The translations under genes and the position numbers were made by a program. A DNA stretch of 64,000 nucleotides from JAJXWB01 sp046349085 (GTDB taxonomy: Bacteria; Pseudomonadota; Alphaproteobacteria; Rhizobiales; Beijerinckiaceae). Position 1 is the stretch's first letter; every line of letters begins with the position of its first letter. A model generated the notes under the pieces. That model saw nothing but the letters and a program-made list of their open reading frames with translations, ran no database searches and was not told where the DNA came from. This document shows, piece after piece, positions 54,321-62,734 of this stretch. Location of the stretch: assembly GCA_046349085.1 (NCBI GenBank), contig JAXMDA010000005.1:248001-312000 (forward strand), given 5' to 3'.

Positions 54321-55502
54321 TTACGCCGGCTTCCGGCTCGACAGAAATTCGCCCATGCGCGCGAGCGCCTTGCGGATATTGTCCGCGGAATTGGCGTAGG
54401 ACAGCCGGATATAGCCTTCGCCATGCACGCCGAAATCCGGCCCGCCGATCGTGGCGACGCCGGCTTCCTCGAGCAGCGCGGAGGCGAGTTTCTTGGCCTT
54501 CCATCCGGTCTTTGAAATGTTCGGAAAGGCGTAGAAGGCGCCCTTGGGCGTCGCGGCGGACACGTTCGGCAGGCGGTTCAATCCTTCGACGACGATCCTG
54601 CGGCGCGCGTCGAATTCGGCGAGCATGGAACGCACGGCGTCCTGCGGACCTTCGAGCGCGGCGATGCCGGCGAATTGCGTCGCGGCGTTGGTGCAGGAAA
54701 ACGAATTGACGGCCAGCTTGCGCGCGTTCTCGTAAAGCGATTGCGGCCACACCGACCAGCCGAGCCGCCAGCCGGTCATGGCGTAGGTCTTGGACGCGCC
54801 GTCGAGCAGGATGAGGCGGTCGCGGATTTGCGGATAGGCGAGCAGCGTCTGGTGCGCGAGGCCGTCATAGGTCATCTGGCCGTAGATTTCGTCCGACATG
54901 ATGGCGACGTCGGGGAAACGTTCGAGACCCTTCACCAGCGCGTCGATCTCGACCTTCGGCGTCACGCCGCCGGTCGGATTGGCGGGCGAGTTCACGATCA
55001 GCAGGCGCGTCTTCGGCGTGATCAGCGCCAGCGTCTCCTCTGCCGAGAAGGCGAAGCCGTTCTCCTCGCGGATCGGCACGGGCACGGGCGTTGCGCCGGT
55101 ATATTCGATCATCGAGCGATAGATGGGGAAGCCCGGATCGGGATAGAGGATTTCGGCGCCCGGCTCGCCGAACATCAGGATCGCCATGTACATGGTGACC
55201 TTGCCGCCGGGCACGACCATCACGAGGTCGGGCGAGACATCGACGTTCAGGCGGCGATGCAGGTCGGCGGCGATGGCTTCGCGCAGCGGAAGGATGCCGG
55301 TGGCCGGCGTATAGCCGTGGTGGCCGTCGCGCAGCGCCTTGATGGCGGCCTCCACGATATGCGCGGGCGTCGAGAAATCCGGCTGGCCGATGCCGAGGTT
55401 GATGATGTCCTTGCCCTGGCGCGCGAGATCGGTGGCGCGGGCGAGAACGGTGAAGGCGTTTTCCTCGCCGATGCGCGCGAAGGCGGGAACGACATGCAGC
55501 AT
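54321..55502 (-). CDS. Class I/II pyridoxal-phosphate aminotransferase
   Basis: This 393-residue aminotransferase has the PLP lysine K238 in SKTYAMTGWRLG and the substrate-binding part NSPANPTGG (171-179), as well as MSDEIYGQM. It belongs to the aspartate/aromatic-type family Ia-gamma, close to proteins annotated as aspartate aminotransferase or LL-diaminopimelate-type enzymes. Amino donor and acceptor cannot be fixed from sequence. Note that an amine dehydrogenase elsewhere makes aldehydes, not keto acids, so there is no direct link. The start is the ATG at 55502. Expression may be separated from its neighbours by flanking repeats. Confidence 0.92.
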   Translation of the reverse strand: MLHVVPAFARIGEENAFTVLARATDLARQGKDIINLGIGQPDFSTPAHIVEAAIKALRDGHHGYTPATGILPLREAIAADLHRRLNVDVSPDLVMVVPGGKVTMYMAILMFGEPGAEILYPDPGFPIYRSMIEYTGATPVPVPIREENGFAFSAEETLALITPKTRLLIVNSPANPTGGVTPKVEIDALVKGLERFPDVAIMSDEIYGQMTYDGLAHQTLLAYPQIRDRLILLDGASKTYAMTGWRLGWSVWPQSLYENARKLAVNSFSCTNAATQFAGIAALEGPQDAVRSMLAEFDARRRIVVEGLNRLPNVSAATPKGAFYAFPNISKTGWKAKKLASALLEEAGVATIGGPDFGVHGEGYIRLSYANSADNIRKALARMGEFLSSRKPA

Positions 55503-55595
55503 GGGCTTCCTCGGTCGGACGTTGTTTCGTCCTTGATCCGGGAAATGCGCCGACGGGTCAACAACTGAAATGTCAGTGGGACGGCGTCTTAACTT

Positions 55596-55690
55596 GTCAT
55601 CCCGGCCGAAGCGTAGCGGAGAGCCGGGATCCAGCGGCCGGGCCGGGGACGCTGGCTCCCGGATCGGCCTTTGGCCGTCCGGGATGACGG
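55596..55690. repeat. Intergenic palindromic repeat, family R2, copy 2
   Basis: Begins GTCATCCCGGCCGAAGCG and ends GCCGTCCGGGATGAC, so it is a second copy of the element at 8301-8393, with internal GGATCC arms. It lies between the aminotransferase promoter and the Sel1-repeat gene. Confidence 0.8.
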
Positions 55691-55751
55691 CGCTTGGGTT
55701 GAACGTCCGACGTGGGGAGCATTCTGGGGAGTGTTCCCTGTGGTCCGAGGT

Positions 55752-56720
55752 TCACCCCCCGCTGAACTTCTTCACCGCCTCTTCTACGGTCGCGCGCTGG
55801 CTGGCGGAGAGCTGGCTCAGCCGGCCGTCGAGCCATTCGTCCTGGATGCCGGCGTTGCGCGCCAGCAGGTGCCATTTCATGGCTTCCACCAGATTGGCCT
55901 GCACGCCGCGGCCGGCGGCAAGCAATCGGGCTGCGCGGTTCTGGGCGACGGGATTGTTGCGCTGGGCGGCCTTGAGGAACCAGCGCGCGGCGGCGGCCTC
56001 GTCCTTCAGCACGCCCTCGCCGTTGAAGAGCATGATGGCGTATTCGACCATGCCGGGCACATTGTCGGCCTCGGCCGCCTGCTTGAACCAGGTCGAGGCC
56101 TCGACGTCGTTGTGATCGACCCCGCGCCCGTTGTGGTAGAGCACGCCGAGCGAATAGGCGCAGTCGGCGCTGCCGGCGGCCGCGCCGCGCAGGAAATAGT
56201 CGGTCGCCTTCCTGAAGTCCGGGGCGCCCGGCGTATCCTCGATCGCCATGACGCCGAGATTGTAGAGCGCCTCGGCCTGCCCCTTTTCGGCGGCGCGCTG
56301 GAATTCCCTCTGCGCCGCCGCGCGGTCGACGGGCGCGCCCTCGCCCTTGAGCAGCGACACGCCGTAGGCGAAGGCTGCATTGGCGTCGCCGAGATCGGCG
56401 GCCAAGCGGAACCAGCGCGCGGCCTCACGCGGGTCGCGCGGCGCGCCGGCGCCTTCGCGATAGAGCTGGCCGAGCAGCGTCATGGCTGCGGCGTCGGTCT
56501 TGTTCGCCTCGACGCGCTTCAGCGCGAGCTGAAAGGCGGTGGCGTAAAAGCCGCGCTGATAGGCTGCAAACGGATCGTTGGCCTCCGCGAAGCCAGGAAT
56601 GGCCGGCGCCTGGGCCGTCTCGGGCGCCTGACTCGGACGCAGTGCGGGCTTGCCCTGCTGCGCGAGCGCGGCGGAGGCGAGCAGCATGACAGCGCCCGGG
56701 AAAACTGCCCAGCGTCTCAC
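55752..56720 (-). CDS. Sel1-repeat (TPR-like) secreted protein
   Basis: This 322-residue protein starts with a signal peptide (RRWAVFPGAVMLLASAALAQ) and a following Pro/Ala-rich linker. The rest is a series of Sel1 repeats, each around 36 residues with A-x-x-x-L-G-x-x-Y-x-x-G-x-G type motifs (for example ALYNLGVMAIED and CAYSLGVLYHNGRGVD), forming alpha-alpha superhelices that bind partner proteins. Secreted Sel1 proteins of alphaproteobacteria are often linked to stress or exopolysaccharide regulation. I place the start at the GTG at 56720, which overlaps the end of the ThiE-like gene by four bases. A longer frame exists upstream through the ThiE-like gene and was rejected. Confidence 0.85.
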   Translation of the reverse strand: MRRWAVFPGAVMLLASAALAQQGKPALRPSQAPETAQAPAIPGFAEANDPFAAYQRGFYATAFQLALKRVEANKTDAAAMTLLGQLYREGAGAPRDPREAARWFRLAADLGDANAAFAYGVSLLKGEGAPVDRAAAQREFQRAAEKGQAEALYNLGVMAIEDTPGAPDFRKATDYFLRGAAAGSADCAYSLGVLYHNGRGVDHNDVEASTWFKQAAEADNVPGMVEYAIMLFNGEGVLKDEAAAARWFLKAAQRNNPVAQNRAARLLAAGRGVQANLVEAMKWHLLARNAGIQDEWLDGRLSQLSASQRATVEEAVKKFSGG

Positions 56721-57352
56721 GCGAAGGCTCCAACCGAACGCGCCGCCGCTTCGGCGACGGCCGCGGCGGGTCCGCGCGCGTCGTCCCAGACGGCGGCTTC
56801 GAGCGCGATGAATTCCGCGCCGGCGTCCGCCAGCGCCTCCACCTCGTCCAGCGCGCGGGCAAACGCCACGCACGGCACGTTGAAGATTTCCGCCCACCAG
56901 CGCGTTCGCTCGAAGATGTCGCCCGGCGGCGTCGGATCGTCGGGGGCGCCGAACATCAGATAGTCGACATCCTGTTCGCCGGCGCTCATGCACTCGTCGC
57001 GGCTGGCAAGCCCGCCGACGCCGACGATGCGCTCGGGCTTGAGGCTTTCGATGGCGTCGTCGAGCGCGCGCCCGGCGCCGGAAATATGTACGCCGTCGGC
57101 GCCCGCGCGGGCGGCGAGCTGCGCATCGCCCTCCACCAGCAAGGCGGCGCCGTGATCCTGCGCGAGCGGGGTCAGCGCGCGCAGAATCGCCTTGCGCTGG
57201 CCGGGATCGGTCGTGGCGAAGCGCGCGAGCACGCAGGCGACGTCGCCGGCGCCGAGCGCGGCCGCCAGCGCCCTGTCGAAGGGAGCGGCGCCGTCCAGCG
57301 CCGGGGTGATCAGATAGAGGCGGGCCGGCGGGGCCTCGGGGTCGCGCGCCAT
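56717..57352 (-). CDS. ThiE/TenI-like thiamine phosphate synthase family protein
   Basis: This 211-residue TIM-barrel protein has the ThiE-family features LYLITPALDG at the start, a middle LLVEGDAQLAARAGADGVHISG, and VDYLMFGAPDDP, in place of the usual VHLGQ and phosphate loops. ThiE joins the pyrimidine and thiazole parts of thiamine. Members of the wider group that depart from the strict motifs (TenI-like) act differently, and as the usual HLGQxD motif reads HISG here, the true activity is uncertain. The start is at 57352. Coupled by overlap with the Sel1-repeat gene. thiamine is needed by the TPP enzyme and transketolase in this window. Confidence 0.8.
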   Translation of the reverse strand: MARDPEAPPARLYLITPALDGAAPFDRALAAALGAGDVACVLARFATTDPGQRKAILRALTPLAQDHGAALLVEGDAQLAARAGADGVHISGAGRALDDAIESLKPERIVGVGGLASRDECMSAGEQDVDYLMFGAPDDPTPPGDIFERTRWWAEIFNVPCVAFARALDEVEALADAGAEFIALEAAVWDDARGPAAAVAEAAARSVGAFA

Positions 57353-57462
57353 CGCAGCTTCCTTGTGAGTCGGCTGCTCTATTCATACGCAAATTCGGCG
57401 AAAGCGCGGAAATATTGTTTTCTCACGTGGGCGCGACAGATCATTTCGCACAGGAGGAGCCC

Positions 57463-57936
57463 ATGAAAGCCCGTCTCGACTATGCCGCCGCCGCGCCGGA
57501 AGTGCGCGCGATCATGCTCGACTTCTGGAAGAAGGTGGAAGGGCTGGGGCTCGAGCACAGCCTGCTTCACCTCGTCTATCTCCGGGCGTCGCAGATCAAC
57601 GGCTGCGGCTTCTGCGTCGACATGCATTCCAAGGACATGCGCGCGATCGGCGAAAGCGAGGAACGTGTGTACATGACCGGCGTGTGGCGCGAGAGCGGGC
57701 TTTATTCGCCGCGCGAACGCGCCGCGCTGGCCTGGACCGAGGCCGTGACGATTCTGGAAAATCGCGACGTGCCGGACGCCGCGTTCGACGAAGCGCGCGC
57801 GCAATTCTCCGAGAACGAGCTCGCGAAACTGACGCTGGCCATCGTCGAGATTAATTGCTGGAACCGCCTGAATGTCGCTTTCCGCACGCCGGCGGGAAGC
57901 TACAGGCCGCGCGTTACGGTCAGGGCCGGCCAATAA
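57463..57936 (+). CDS. Carboxymuconolactone decarboxylase family protein (AhpD-like)
   Basis: This 157-residue protein belongs to the AhpD-like family: the redox motif C48-G-F-C51 with H55 in NGCGFCVDMH, and the helices YLRASQIN and ERAALAWTEAVTI. AhpD-type members act as thiol-dependent alkyl hydroperoxidase partners, and others as lactone decarboxylases. The CxxC-x3-H makes a peroxidase or thiol-redox role likely. The start is the ATG at 57463, with AGGAGG eight bases upstream. A bidirectional terminator follows, shared with the convergent fba. Confidence 0.9.
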   Translation: MKARLDYAAAAPEVRAIMLDFWKKVEGLGLEHSLLHLVYLRASQINGCGFCVDMHSKDMRAIGESEERVYMTGVWRESGLYSPRERAALAWTEAVTILENRDVPDAAFDEARAQFSENELAKLTLAIVEINCWNRLNVAFRTPAGSYRPRVTVRAGQ

Positions 57937-57938
57937 AA

Positions 57939-57966
57939 AAGGCGGCGCAAGCGCCGCCTTTTCTTT
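57939..57966. terminator. Bidirectional intrinsic terminator
   Basis: AAGGCGGCGC (57939-57948) pairs with GCGCCGCCTT (57951-57960), with AA between. On the plus strand TTCTTT follows, and on the minus strand the hairpin is followed by TTTTTTATT. It ends the AhpD-like gene and the convergent fba gene. Confidence 0.9.
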
Positions 57967-57982
57967 CAACCGGGCCGGCCGG

Positions 57983-59050
57983 TCAGGCGAACTTCGGATC
58001 GAGCGAACCCTTGGCGTAGCTTGCCGCCATTTCCGCCAGCGTGGCGATGCGCTTGATCTTCGAGGCGTTGCCGGCCGTGCCGAATTCCTCGAGGCGCTGC
58101 TTGCAGATCTTGGTCATCGCTTCCTGCGCGGGCTTCAGATATTTGCGCGGGTCGAATTCGCCGGGATGTTCGGCGAAGACCTTGCGGATCTGGCCGGTGA
58201 TCGCCATGCGGTTGTCGGTGTCGATGTTGATCTTGCGCACGCCGTTCTTGATGCCGCGCTGAATCTCTTCGACCGGCACGCCCCAGGTCTGCGGCATCTT
58301 GCCGCCGAACTTGTTGATGATGTCCTGCAGGTCCTGCGGCACCGAGGACGAGCCGTGCATCACGAGATGCATGTTCGGCATCTTGCGGTGGATTTCCTCG
58401 ATGACGTTCATCGCCAGCACCTTGCCGTCGGGCTTGCGCGTGAACTTGTAGGCGCCGTGCGACGTGCCCATGGCGATCGCCAGCGCGTCGACCTTGGTCT
58501 CCTTCACGAACTTCACGGCTTCGTCGGGGTTGGTGAGAAGCTGGTCGTGGCTGAGCTTGCCCTCGGCGCCGTGGCCGTCTTCCTTCTCGCCTTCGCCGGT
58601 CTCGAGCGAGCCGAGCACGCCGAGTTCGCCCTCGACGGAAATGCCGCCGAGATGGGCCATGTCGGTAACCTTCTTCGTCACGCCGACATTGTAGGCCCAG
58701 TCGGCCGGGGTCTTGCCGTCTTCCTTGAGCGAGCCGTCCATCATGACGGAACTGAAGCCCGCCTGCATTGCGGTCATGCCGGTGGCCGGACCGTTGCCGT
58801 GGTCGAGATGCACGCAGACGGGAATGTGCGGATAGATTTCGACGACCGCGTCCATCATGTGCTTGAGCATGATGTCGTTGGCGTACTGGCGGGCGCCGCG
58901 CGAGGCCTGGATGATGACGGGCGCGTCGACGGCGTCGGCGGCGACCATGATCGCCAGCGCCTGCTCCATGTTGTTGATGTTGAAGGCCGGCACGCCGTAG
59001 CCGTGCTCGGCGGCGTGATCCAGCAATTGTCTCATCGTGATGCGGGCCAT
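57983..59050 (-). CDS. fba: Class II fructose-bisphosphate aldolase
   Basis: This zinc aldolase interconverts fructose 1,6-bisphosphate with glyceraldehyde 3-phosphate and dihydroxyacetone phosphate. The 355-residue protein has the family features PAFNINNMEQALAIM, the metal histidine region VCVHLDHGN, the metal and phosphate loop VEGELGVLG, and TSHGAYKF and NIDTDNRMA in the second half. Start at the ATG at 59050 with GGAGAGAG; the frame is open further upstream but inside pgk's 3' flank. It lies in the order tkt, gap, MFS, pgk, fba on the minus strand. In other alphaproteobacteria such a set is shared by glycolysis, gluconeogenesis and Calvin-type cycles. Confidence 0.97.
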   Translation of the reverse strand: MARITMRQLLDHAAEHGYGVPAFNINNMEQALAIMVAADAVDAPVIIQASRGARQYANDIMLKHMMDAVVEIYPHIPVCVHLDHGNGPATGMTAMQAGFSSVMMDGSLKEDGKTPADWAYNVGVTKKVTDMAHLGGISVEGELGVLGSLETGEGEKEDGHGAEGKLSHDQLLTNPDEAVKFVKETKVDALAIAMGTSHGAYKFTRKPDGKVLAMNVIEEIHRKMPNMHLVMHGSSSVPQDLQDIINKFGGKMPQTWGVPVEEIQRGIKNGVRKINIDTDNRMAITGQIRKVFAEHPGEFDPRKYLKPAQEAMTKICKQRLEEFGTAGNASKIKRIATLAEMAASYAKGSLDPKFA

Positions 59051-59079
59051 GTCTCTCTCCGTCCTTGATCGATTCGAAA

Positions 59080-60273
59080 TTACGCGCGCAGCGCCTCGAC
59101 GCCCGGCAGCGCCTTGCCTTCCATCCATTCCAGGAAGGCGCCGCCCGCCGTCGAAATATAGGTGAAGTCGTCCGCCGAGCCCGCGTGATTGAGCGCGGCG
59201 ACCGTATCGCCGCCGCCGGCGATCGACACGAGCGAGCCGGCCTTGGTCAGCGCCGCCGCCTTGTGCGCCACCGCGACCGTGCCGGTGTCGAAGGGAGCAA
59301 GCTCGAACGCGCCGAACGGGCCGTTCCACACCAGCGTCCTGGCGCCGGCGAGCTTGGCCTCGACATAAGCGACGGTCTTGGGGCCGACGTCGAGCATCAT
59401 CTCGTCGTCGTGGATGTGGGCGACGTCGTCGATGCGGTGCGCGGCGTGGGCCTTGAACTCCTTGGCGAAGAGGCCGTCGACCGGCAGCACGATCTCGCAG
59501 CCCGCGGCCTTCGCCTTTTCCTCGATCTCGCGGGCGGTGGCGGCGAGGTCGTGCTCGCACAGCGACTTGCCGACCTTCACGCCGCGCGCGGCGAGAAAGG
59601 TGTTCGCCATGCCGCCGCCGATGATGAGGATATCGACCTTCTTCACGAGATTGCCGAGCAGGTCGAGCTTGGTCGAAACCTTGGCGCCGCCGACAATCGC
59701 CGCGACGGGCTTCTTCGGGTTGCCGAGCGCGGCGTCGAGCGCCTCGAGCTCGGCCTGCATGGTGCGGCCGGCATAGGCCGGCAGCTTGTGCGCGAGGCCT
59801 TCGGTCGAGGCGTGCGCGCGATGCGCGGCGGAGAAGGCGTCGTTGACATAGGCGTCGCCGAGCTTCGCCAGCCCATCCACCACGGCCGGATCATTCTTCT
59901 CCTCGCCCTTGTGGAAGCGGGTGTTCTCGAGCAGCAGAACGTCGCCGTCCTTCATCGCGGCGACGGCCTTTTCGGCGACATCGCCGATGCAGTCGGCGGC
60001 AAAGCCGACGGGGCGGCCGAGATGCTGTTCGAGCGCCTTGCCCACGGGCTTCAGCGAATTGGCCTCGTCCGGCCCGCCCTTCGGGCGGCCGAAATGGGCG
60101 AGCAGGATCACCTTGCCGCCCTTGTCGGCGATCTCGCGGATGGTCGGCAGGATGCGGTCGATGCGCGTGGCGTCGGTCACCTTGCCGTTTTCCATGGGCA
60201 CGTTGAGATCGACGCGCACGAGCACGCGCTTGCCCTTGGGCTGAAGAGAATCGAGGGTGCGGAAGGCGGCCAT
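59080..60273 (-). CDS. pgk: Phosphoglycerate kinase
   Basis: This enzyme transfers the acyl phosphate of 1,3-bisphosphoglycerate to ADP. The 397-residue sequence has the start KGKRVLVRVDLNVPMENGKV, HFGRPKG, the hinge and nucleotide region, and GGGDTVAALNHAG near the end with the GGAFLEWMEGK signature. Length is normal. It is separated from fba by 29 bp and from the MFS transporter gene by ten. Start at the ATG at 60273. Confidence 0.98.
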   Translation of the reverse strand: MAAFRTLDSLQPKGKRVLVRVDLNVPMENGKVTDATRIDRILPTIREIADKGGKVILLAHFGRPKGGPDEANSLKPVGKALEQHLGRPVGFAADCIGDVAEKAVAAMKDGDVLLLENTRFHKGEEKNDPAVVDGLAKLGDAYVNDAFSAAHRAHASTEGLAHKLPAYAGRTMQAELEALDAALGNPKKPVAAIVGGAKVSTKLDLLGNLVKKVDILIIGGGMANTFLAARGVKVGKSLCEHDLAATAREIEEKAKAAGCEIVLPVDGLFAKEFKAHAAHRIDDVAHIHDDEMMLDVGPKTVAYVEAKLAGARTLVWNGPFGAFELAPFDTGTVAVAHKAAALTKAGSLVSIAGGGDTVAALNHAGSADDFTYISTAGGAFLEWMEGKALPGVEALRA

Positions 60274-60283
60274 GTTGATCCCC

Positions 60284-61483
60284 TTAGATGGCTTTCTGCT
60301 CGGACTTCGGCATCAGCGCCATGAGGACGCCGATGGCGGGCAGGATCGAGCAGACGCGGTAGACGAAATCGAGAGAGGTGTGGTCGGCGAGCACGCCGAG
60401 CAAAGCGGCGCCGAGGCCGCCCGTGCCGAAGGCGAAGCCGAAGAACAGGCCGGCGATCATGCCGACGCGGCCGGGCGCGAGCTCCTGCGCATAGACGAGG
60501 ATCGCCGGGAAGGACGAGGCCATGACGAAGCCGATGATCGCCGTCAGCGCCACCGTCCAGCCGAATCCGACGAAAGGCAGCGCGAGCGAGAAGGGCAGCA
60601 CGCCGACGATGGAAATCCAGATGACGATGACGCGGCCGAAGCGGTCGCCGAGCGGGCCGCCGAAGAAGGTGCCGGCCGCGACCGCGAACATGAAGACGAA
60701 GAGATAGATCTGCGAGGACTGGATGGTCAGGCCGAAGCGCTCGATCAGGTAGAAAGTGTAGAAGCTCTGCAGGCTCGCCATGTAGAAATTCTTGGAGAAC
60801 ACCAGCACGAGCAGGATGGCGATGGCGATCCACTGATTGCGCGTCAGCGGCGCGGGCGCGGCGGCGGCCTTGCGGCGCTCGCCGAGGTGATCGGCGTACC
60901 AGCGGCCGACCCAGATCAGCAGCGCGATGCCGACGAGCGGCACGATCACGAACCAGGCCACGGCGCCCTGGCCGTTCGGCGCGATGATGAGCGCGGCGAG
61001 CAGCGGGCCGATGGCCTGGCCGGTATTGCCGCCGACCTGGAAGAAGCTCTGCGCGAAGCCGAAGCGGCCGCCGGACGCGGCGCGCGCGACGCGCGAGGAT
61101 TCGGGATGGAAGATCGACGAGCCGAGGCCGATGATGGCGGCGGCGATCAGCACGATGCCGTAGGCGTGCGCGCGCGACAGCAGCAGCAGCCCGACCAGCG
61201 AGCAGGCCATGCCGACGGCGAGCGAGAACGGCTGCGGCCTCTTGTCGGTGAAGGCGCCGACGGCCGGCTGCAGCAGGCTGGCGGTGACCTGGAAAACGAG
61301 GGTGATGAGGCCGATCTCGGCGAAGGACAGCGACAGGTCCTGCTTGAGATTGGGATAGATCGCCGGCAGCAGCGATTGCAGGAGGTCGTTGAGGCAGTGC
61401 GAGACGCTGAGCGCCGTCAGGATCGGCAGCGCCGTGCGGGCGGCGGTCTGGGCCGGAGCCGGGCTTGTCGCTTGCAGGGTCAA
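60284..61483 (-). CDS. MFS transporter, fosmidomycin resistance (Fsr)-like
   Basis: This 399-residue transporter has 12 predicted membrane helices and matches the Fsr-like MFS group: ALSVSHCLNDLLQSLLPAIYP at the start, a central cytoplasmic loop with RRKAAAAPAPLTRNQW, and GLFFGFAFGTGGLGAALLGVLAD. Such exporters are known for fosmidomycin efflux in E. coli. Here the gene is set between gap and pgk, and its tail joins pgk by ten bases, so it may be expressed with the glycolytic genes. A link with export of phosphonates or sugar phosphates is only a guess. Start at the ATG at 61483. Confidence 0.9.
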   Translation of the reverse strand: MTLQATSPAPAQTAARTALPILTALSVSHCLNDLLQSLLPAIYPNLKQDLSLSFAEIGLITLVFQVTASLLQPAVGAFTDKRPQPFSLAVGMACSLVGLLLLSRAHAYGIVLIAAAIIGLGSSIFHPESSRVARAASGGRFGFAQSFFQVGGNTGQAIGPLLAALIIAPNGQGAVAWFVIVPLVGIALLIWVGRWYADHLGERRKAAAAPAPLTRNQWIAIAILLVLVFSKNFYMASLQSFYTFYLIERFGLTIQSSQIYLFVFMFAVAAGTFFGGPLGDRFGRVIVIWISIVGVLPFSLALPFVGFGWTVALTAIIGFVMASSFPAILVYAQELAPGRVGMIAGLFFGFAFGTGGLGAALLGVLADHTSLDFVYRVCSILPAIGVLMALMPKSEQKAI

Positions 61484-61497
61484 GGGCGTCCTCGCCC

Positions 61498-61582
61498 GTC
61501 ATCGCGAGGAGCGTAGCGACGAAGCAATCCATCCCTGCGGGTTGGCCGGCGGATGGATTGCTTCGCTACGCTCGCGATGACG
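61498..61582. repeat. Intergenic palindromic repeat, family R3
   Basis: CGTCATCGCGAGGAGCGTAG and CTACGCTCGCGATGACG form the outer arms, and AAGCAATCCAT and ATGGATTGCTT the inner arms, nearly perfect inverted repeats over 85 bases. It lies between gap and the following MFS gene on the minus strand and could act as a terminator or mRNA stabiliser there. One copy in the window. Confidence 0.85.
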
Positions 61583-61597
61583 GCGTCGTTTGCGTCG

Positions 61598-62605
61598 TCA
61601 GATCAGCTTGCCCATCGCCACGGCCGTGTCGGCCATGCGGTTGGAGAAGCCCCATTCGTTGTCGTACCAGGACAGGACCGAGCACAGCGTTCCGTCCATC
61701 ACCTTGGTCTGGTCCATGTGGAAGATCGAGGAATGCGGATCGTGGTTGAAGTCGATCGAGACGTTCGGCGCGTTGGTGTAGCCGAGCACGCCCTTGAGCG
61801 GGCCGTCCGCCGCCTTCTTGATCGCGGCGTTGATCTCGTCCTTCGAGGTCGCGCGCTTGGCGATGAACTTGAGGTCGACGACCGAGACGTTGGGCGTCGG
61901 CACGCGCATGGCGAAGCCGTCGAGCTTGCCGTTGAGCTCCGGCAGCACCAGGCCGACGGCCTTGGCGGCGCCGGTGGAGGTCGGGATCATCGACAGGGCC
62001 GCGGCGCGGGCGCGGTAGAGATCCTTGTGCATCGTGTCCAGCGTCGGCTGGTCGCCGGTGTAGGAATGGATCGTCGTCATCATGCCCTTCTCGATGCCGA
62101 TGGCTTCATGCAGCACCTTGGCGAAGGGCGAGAGGCAGTTGGTGGTGCACGACGCGTTGGAGACGACGAGGTGGTCCTTGGTCAGCTTGTCGTGGTTGAC
62201 GCCGTAGACGACGGTGAGGTCCGCGCCGTCGGCGGGCGCCGAGACGAGCACGCGCCTGGCGCCGGCGGTCAGGTGGGCGGCCGCCTTGTCGCGGGCGGTG
62301 AAGATGCCCGTGCATTCCAGCGCGATGTCGACGCCGAGGTCCTTGTGCGGCAGCTTGGCCGGATCGCGTTCGGCGGTCACCTTGATCGGGCCGCGGCCGA
62401 CGTCGATCGTGTCGCCCGAGACCTTCACGTCATGCGGGAACTTGCCGTGCACCGAATCGTAGCGCAGCAGATGGGCGTTGGTCTCGACCGGGCCAAGATC
62501 GTTGATCGCGACGACCTGGATGTCCGTGCGGCCGGACTCGATGATGGCGCGCAGCACGTTGCGCCCGATGCGTCCGAAACCGTTGATCGCGACCTTGACA
62601 GCCAT
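61598..62605 (-). CDS. gap: Glyceraldehyde-3-phosphate dehydrogenase, type I
   Basis: This enzyme converts glyceraldehyde 3-phosphate to 1,3-bisphosphoglycerate with NAD(P)+. The 335-residue sequence begins with KVAINGFGRIGRNVLRA and has the active-site cysteine C153 in SNASCTTNCL, and the substrate part with GAAKAVGLVLPEL. The start is the ATG at 62605 with GGAA upstream; a longer ATG-started frame would add 20 residues without family support. The gene precedes the MFS and pgk genes and follows tkt in the same direction. Confidence 0.98.
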   Translation of the reverse strand: MAVKVAINGFGRIGRNVLRAIIESGRTDIQVVAINDLGPVETNAHLLRYDSVHGKFPHDVKVSGDTIDVGRGPIKVTAERDPAKLPHKDLGVDIALECTGIFTARDKAAAHLTAGARRVLVSAPADGADLTVVYGVNHDKLTKDHLVVSNASCTTNCLSPFAKVLHEAIGIEKGMMTTIHSYTGDQPTLDTMHKDLYRARAAALSMIPTSTGAAKAVGLVLPELNGKLDGFAMRVPTPNVSVVDLKFIAKRATSKDEINAAIKKAADGPLKGVLGYTNAPNVSIDFNHDPHSSIFHMDQTKVMDGTLCSVLSWYDNEWGFSNRMADTAVAMGKLI

Positions 62606-62734
62606 TTTCCCGTTCCTTTTCCCGAGGTGCTCGAATGGCGCGCTCCTTAACACAGGGACGCCCATTCGTCATGCAGCGGCGCCAATCCATTCGGCTAAAC
62701 GCCGGCCGAACGCAATTTGCCCTCAATAAAGGTT

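Noticed and set aside
55752..57392. A fused ThiE-like and Sel1-repeat protein of 546 residues
   Set aside because: The frame crosses the ThiE-like gene in another phase. A GTG with signal peptide at 56720 starts the real Sel1 protein, overlapping the ThiE-like stop by four bases.
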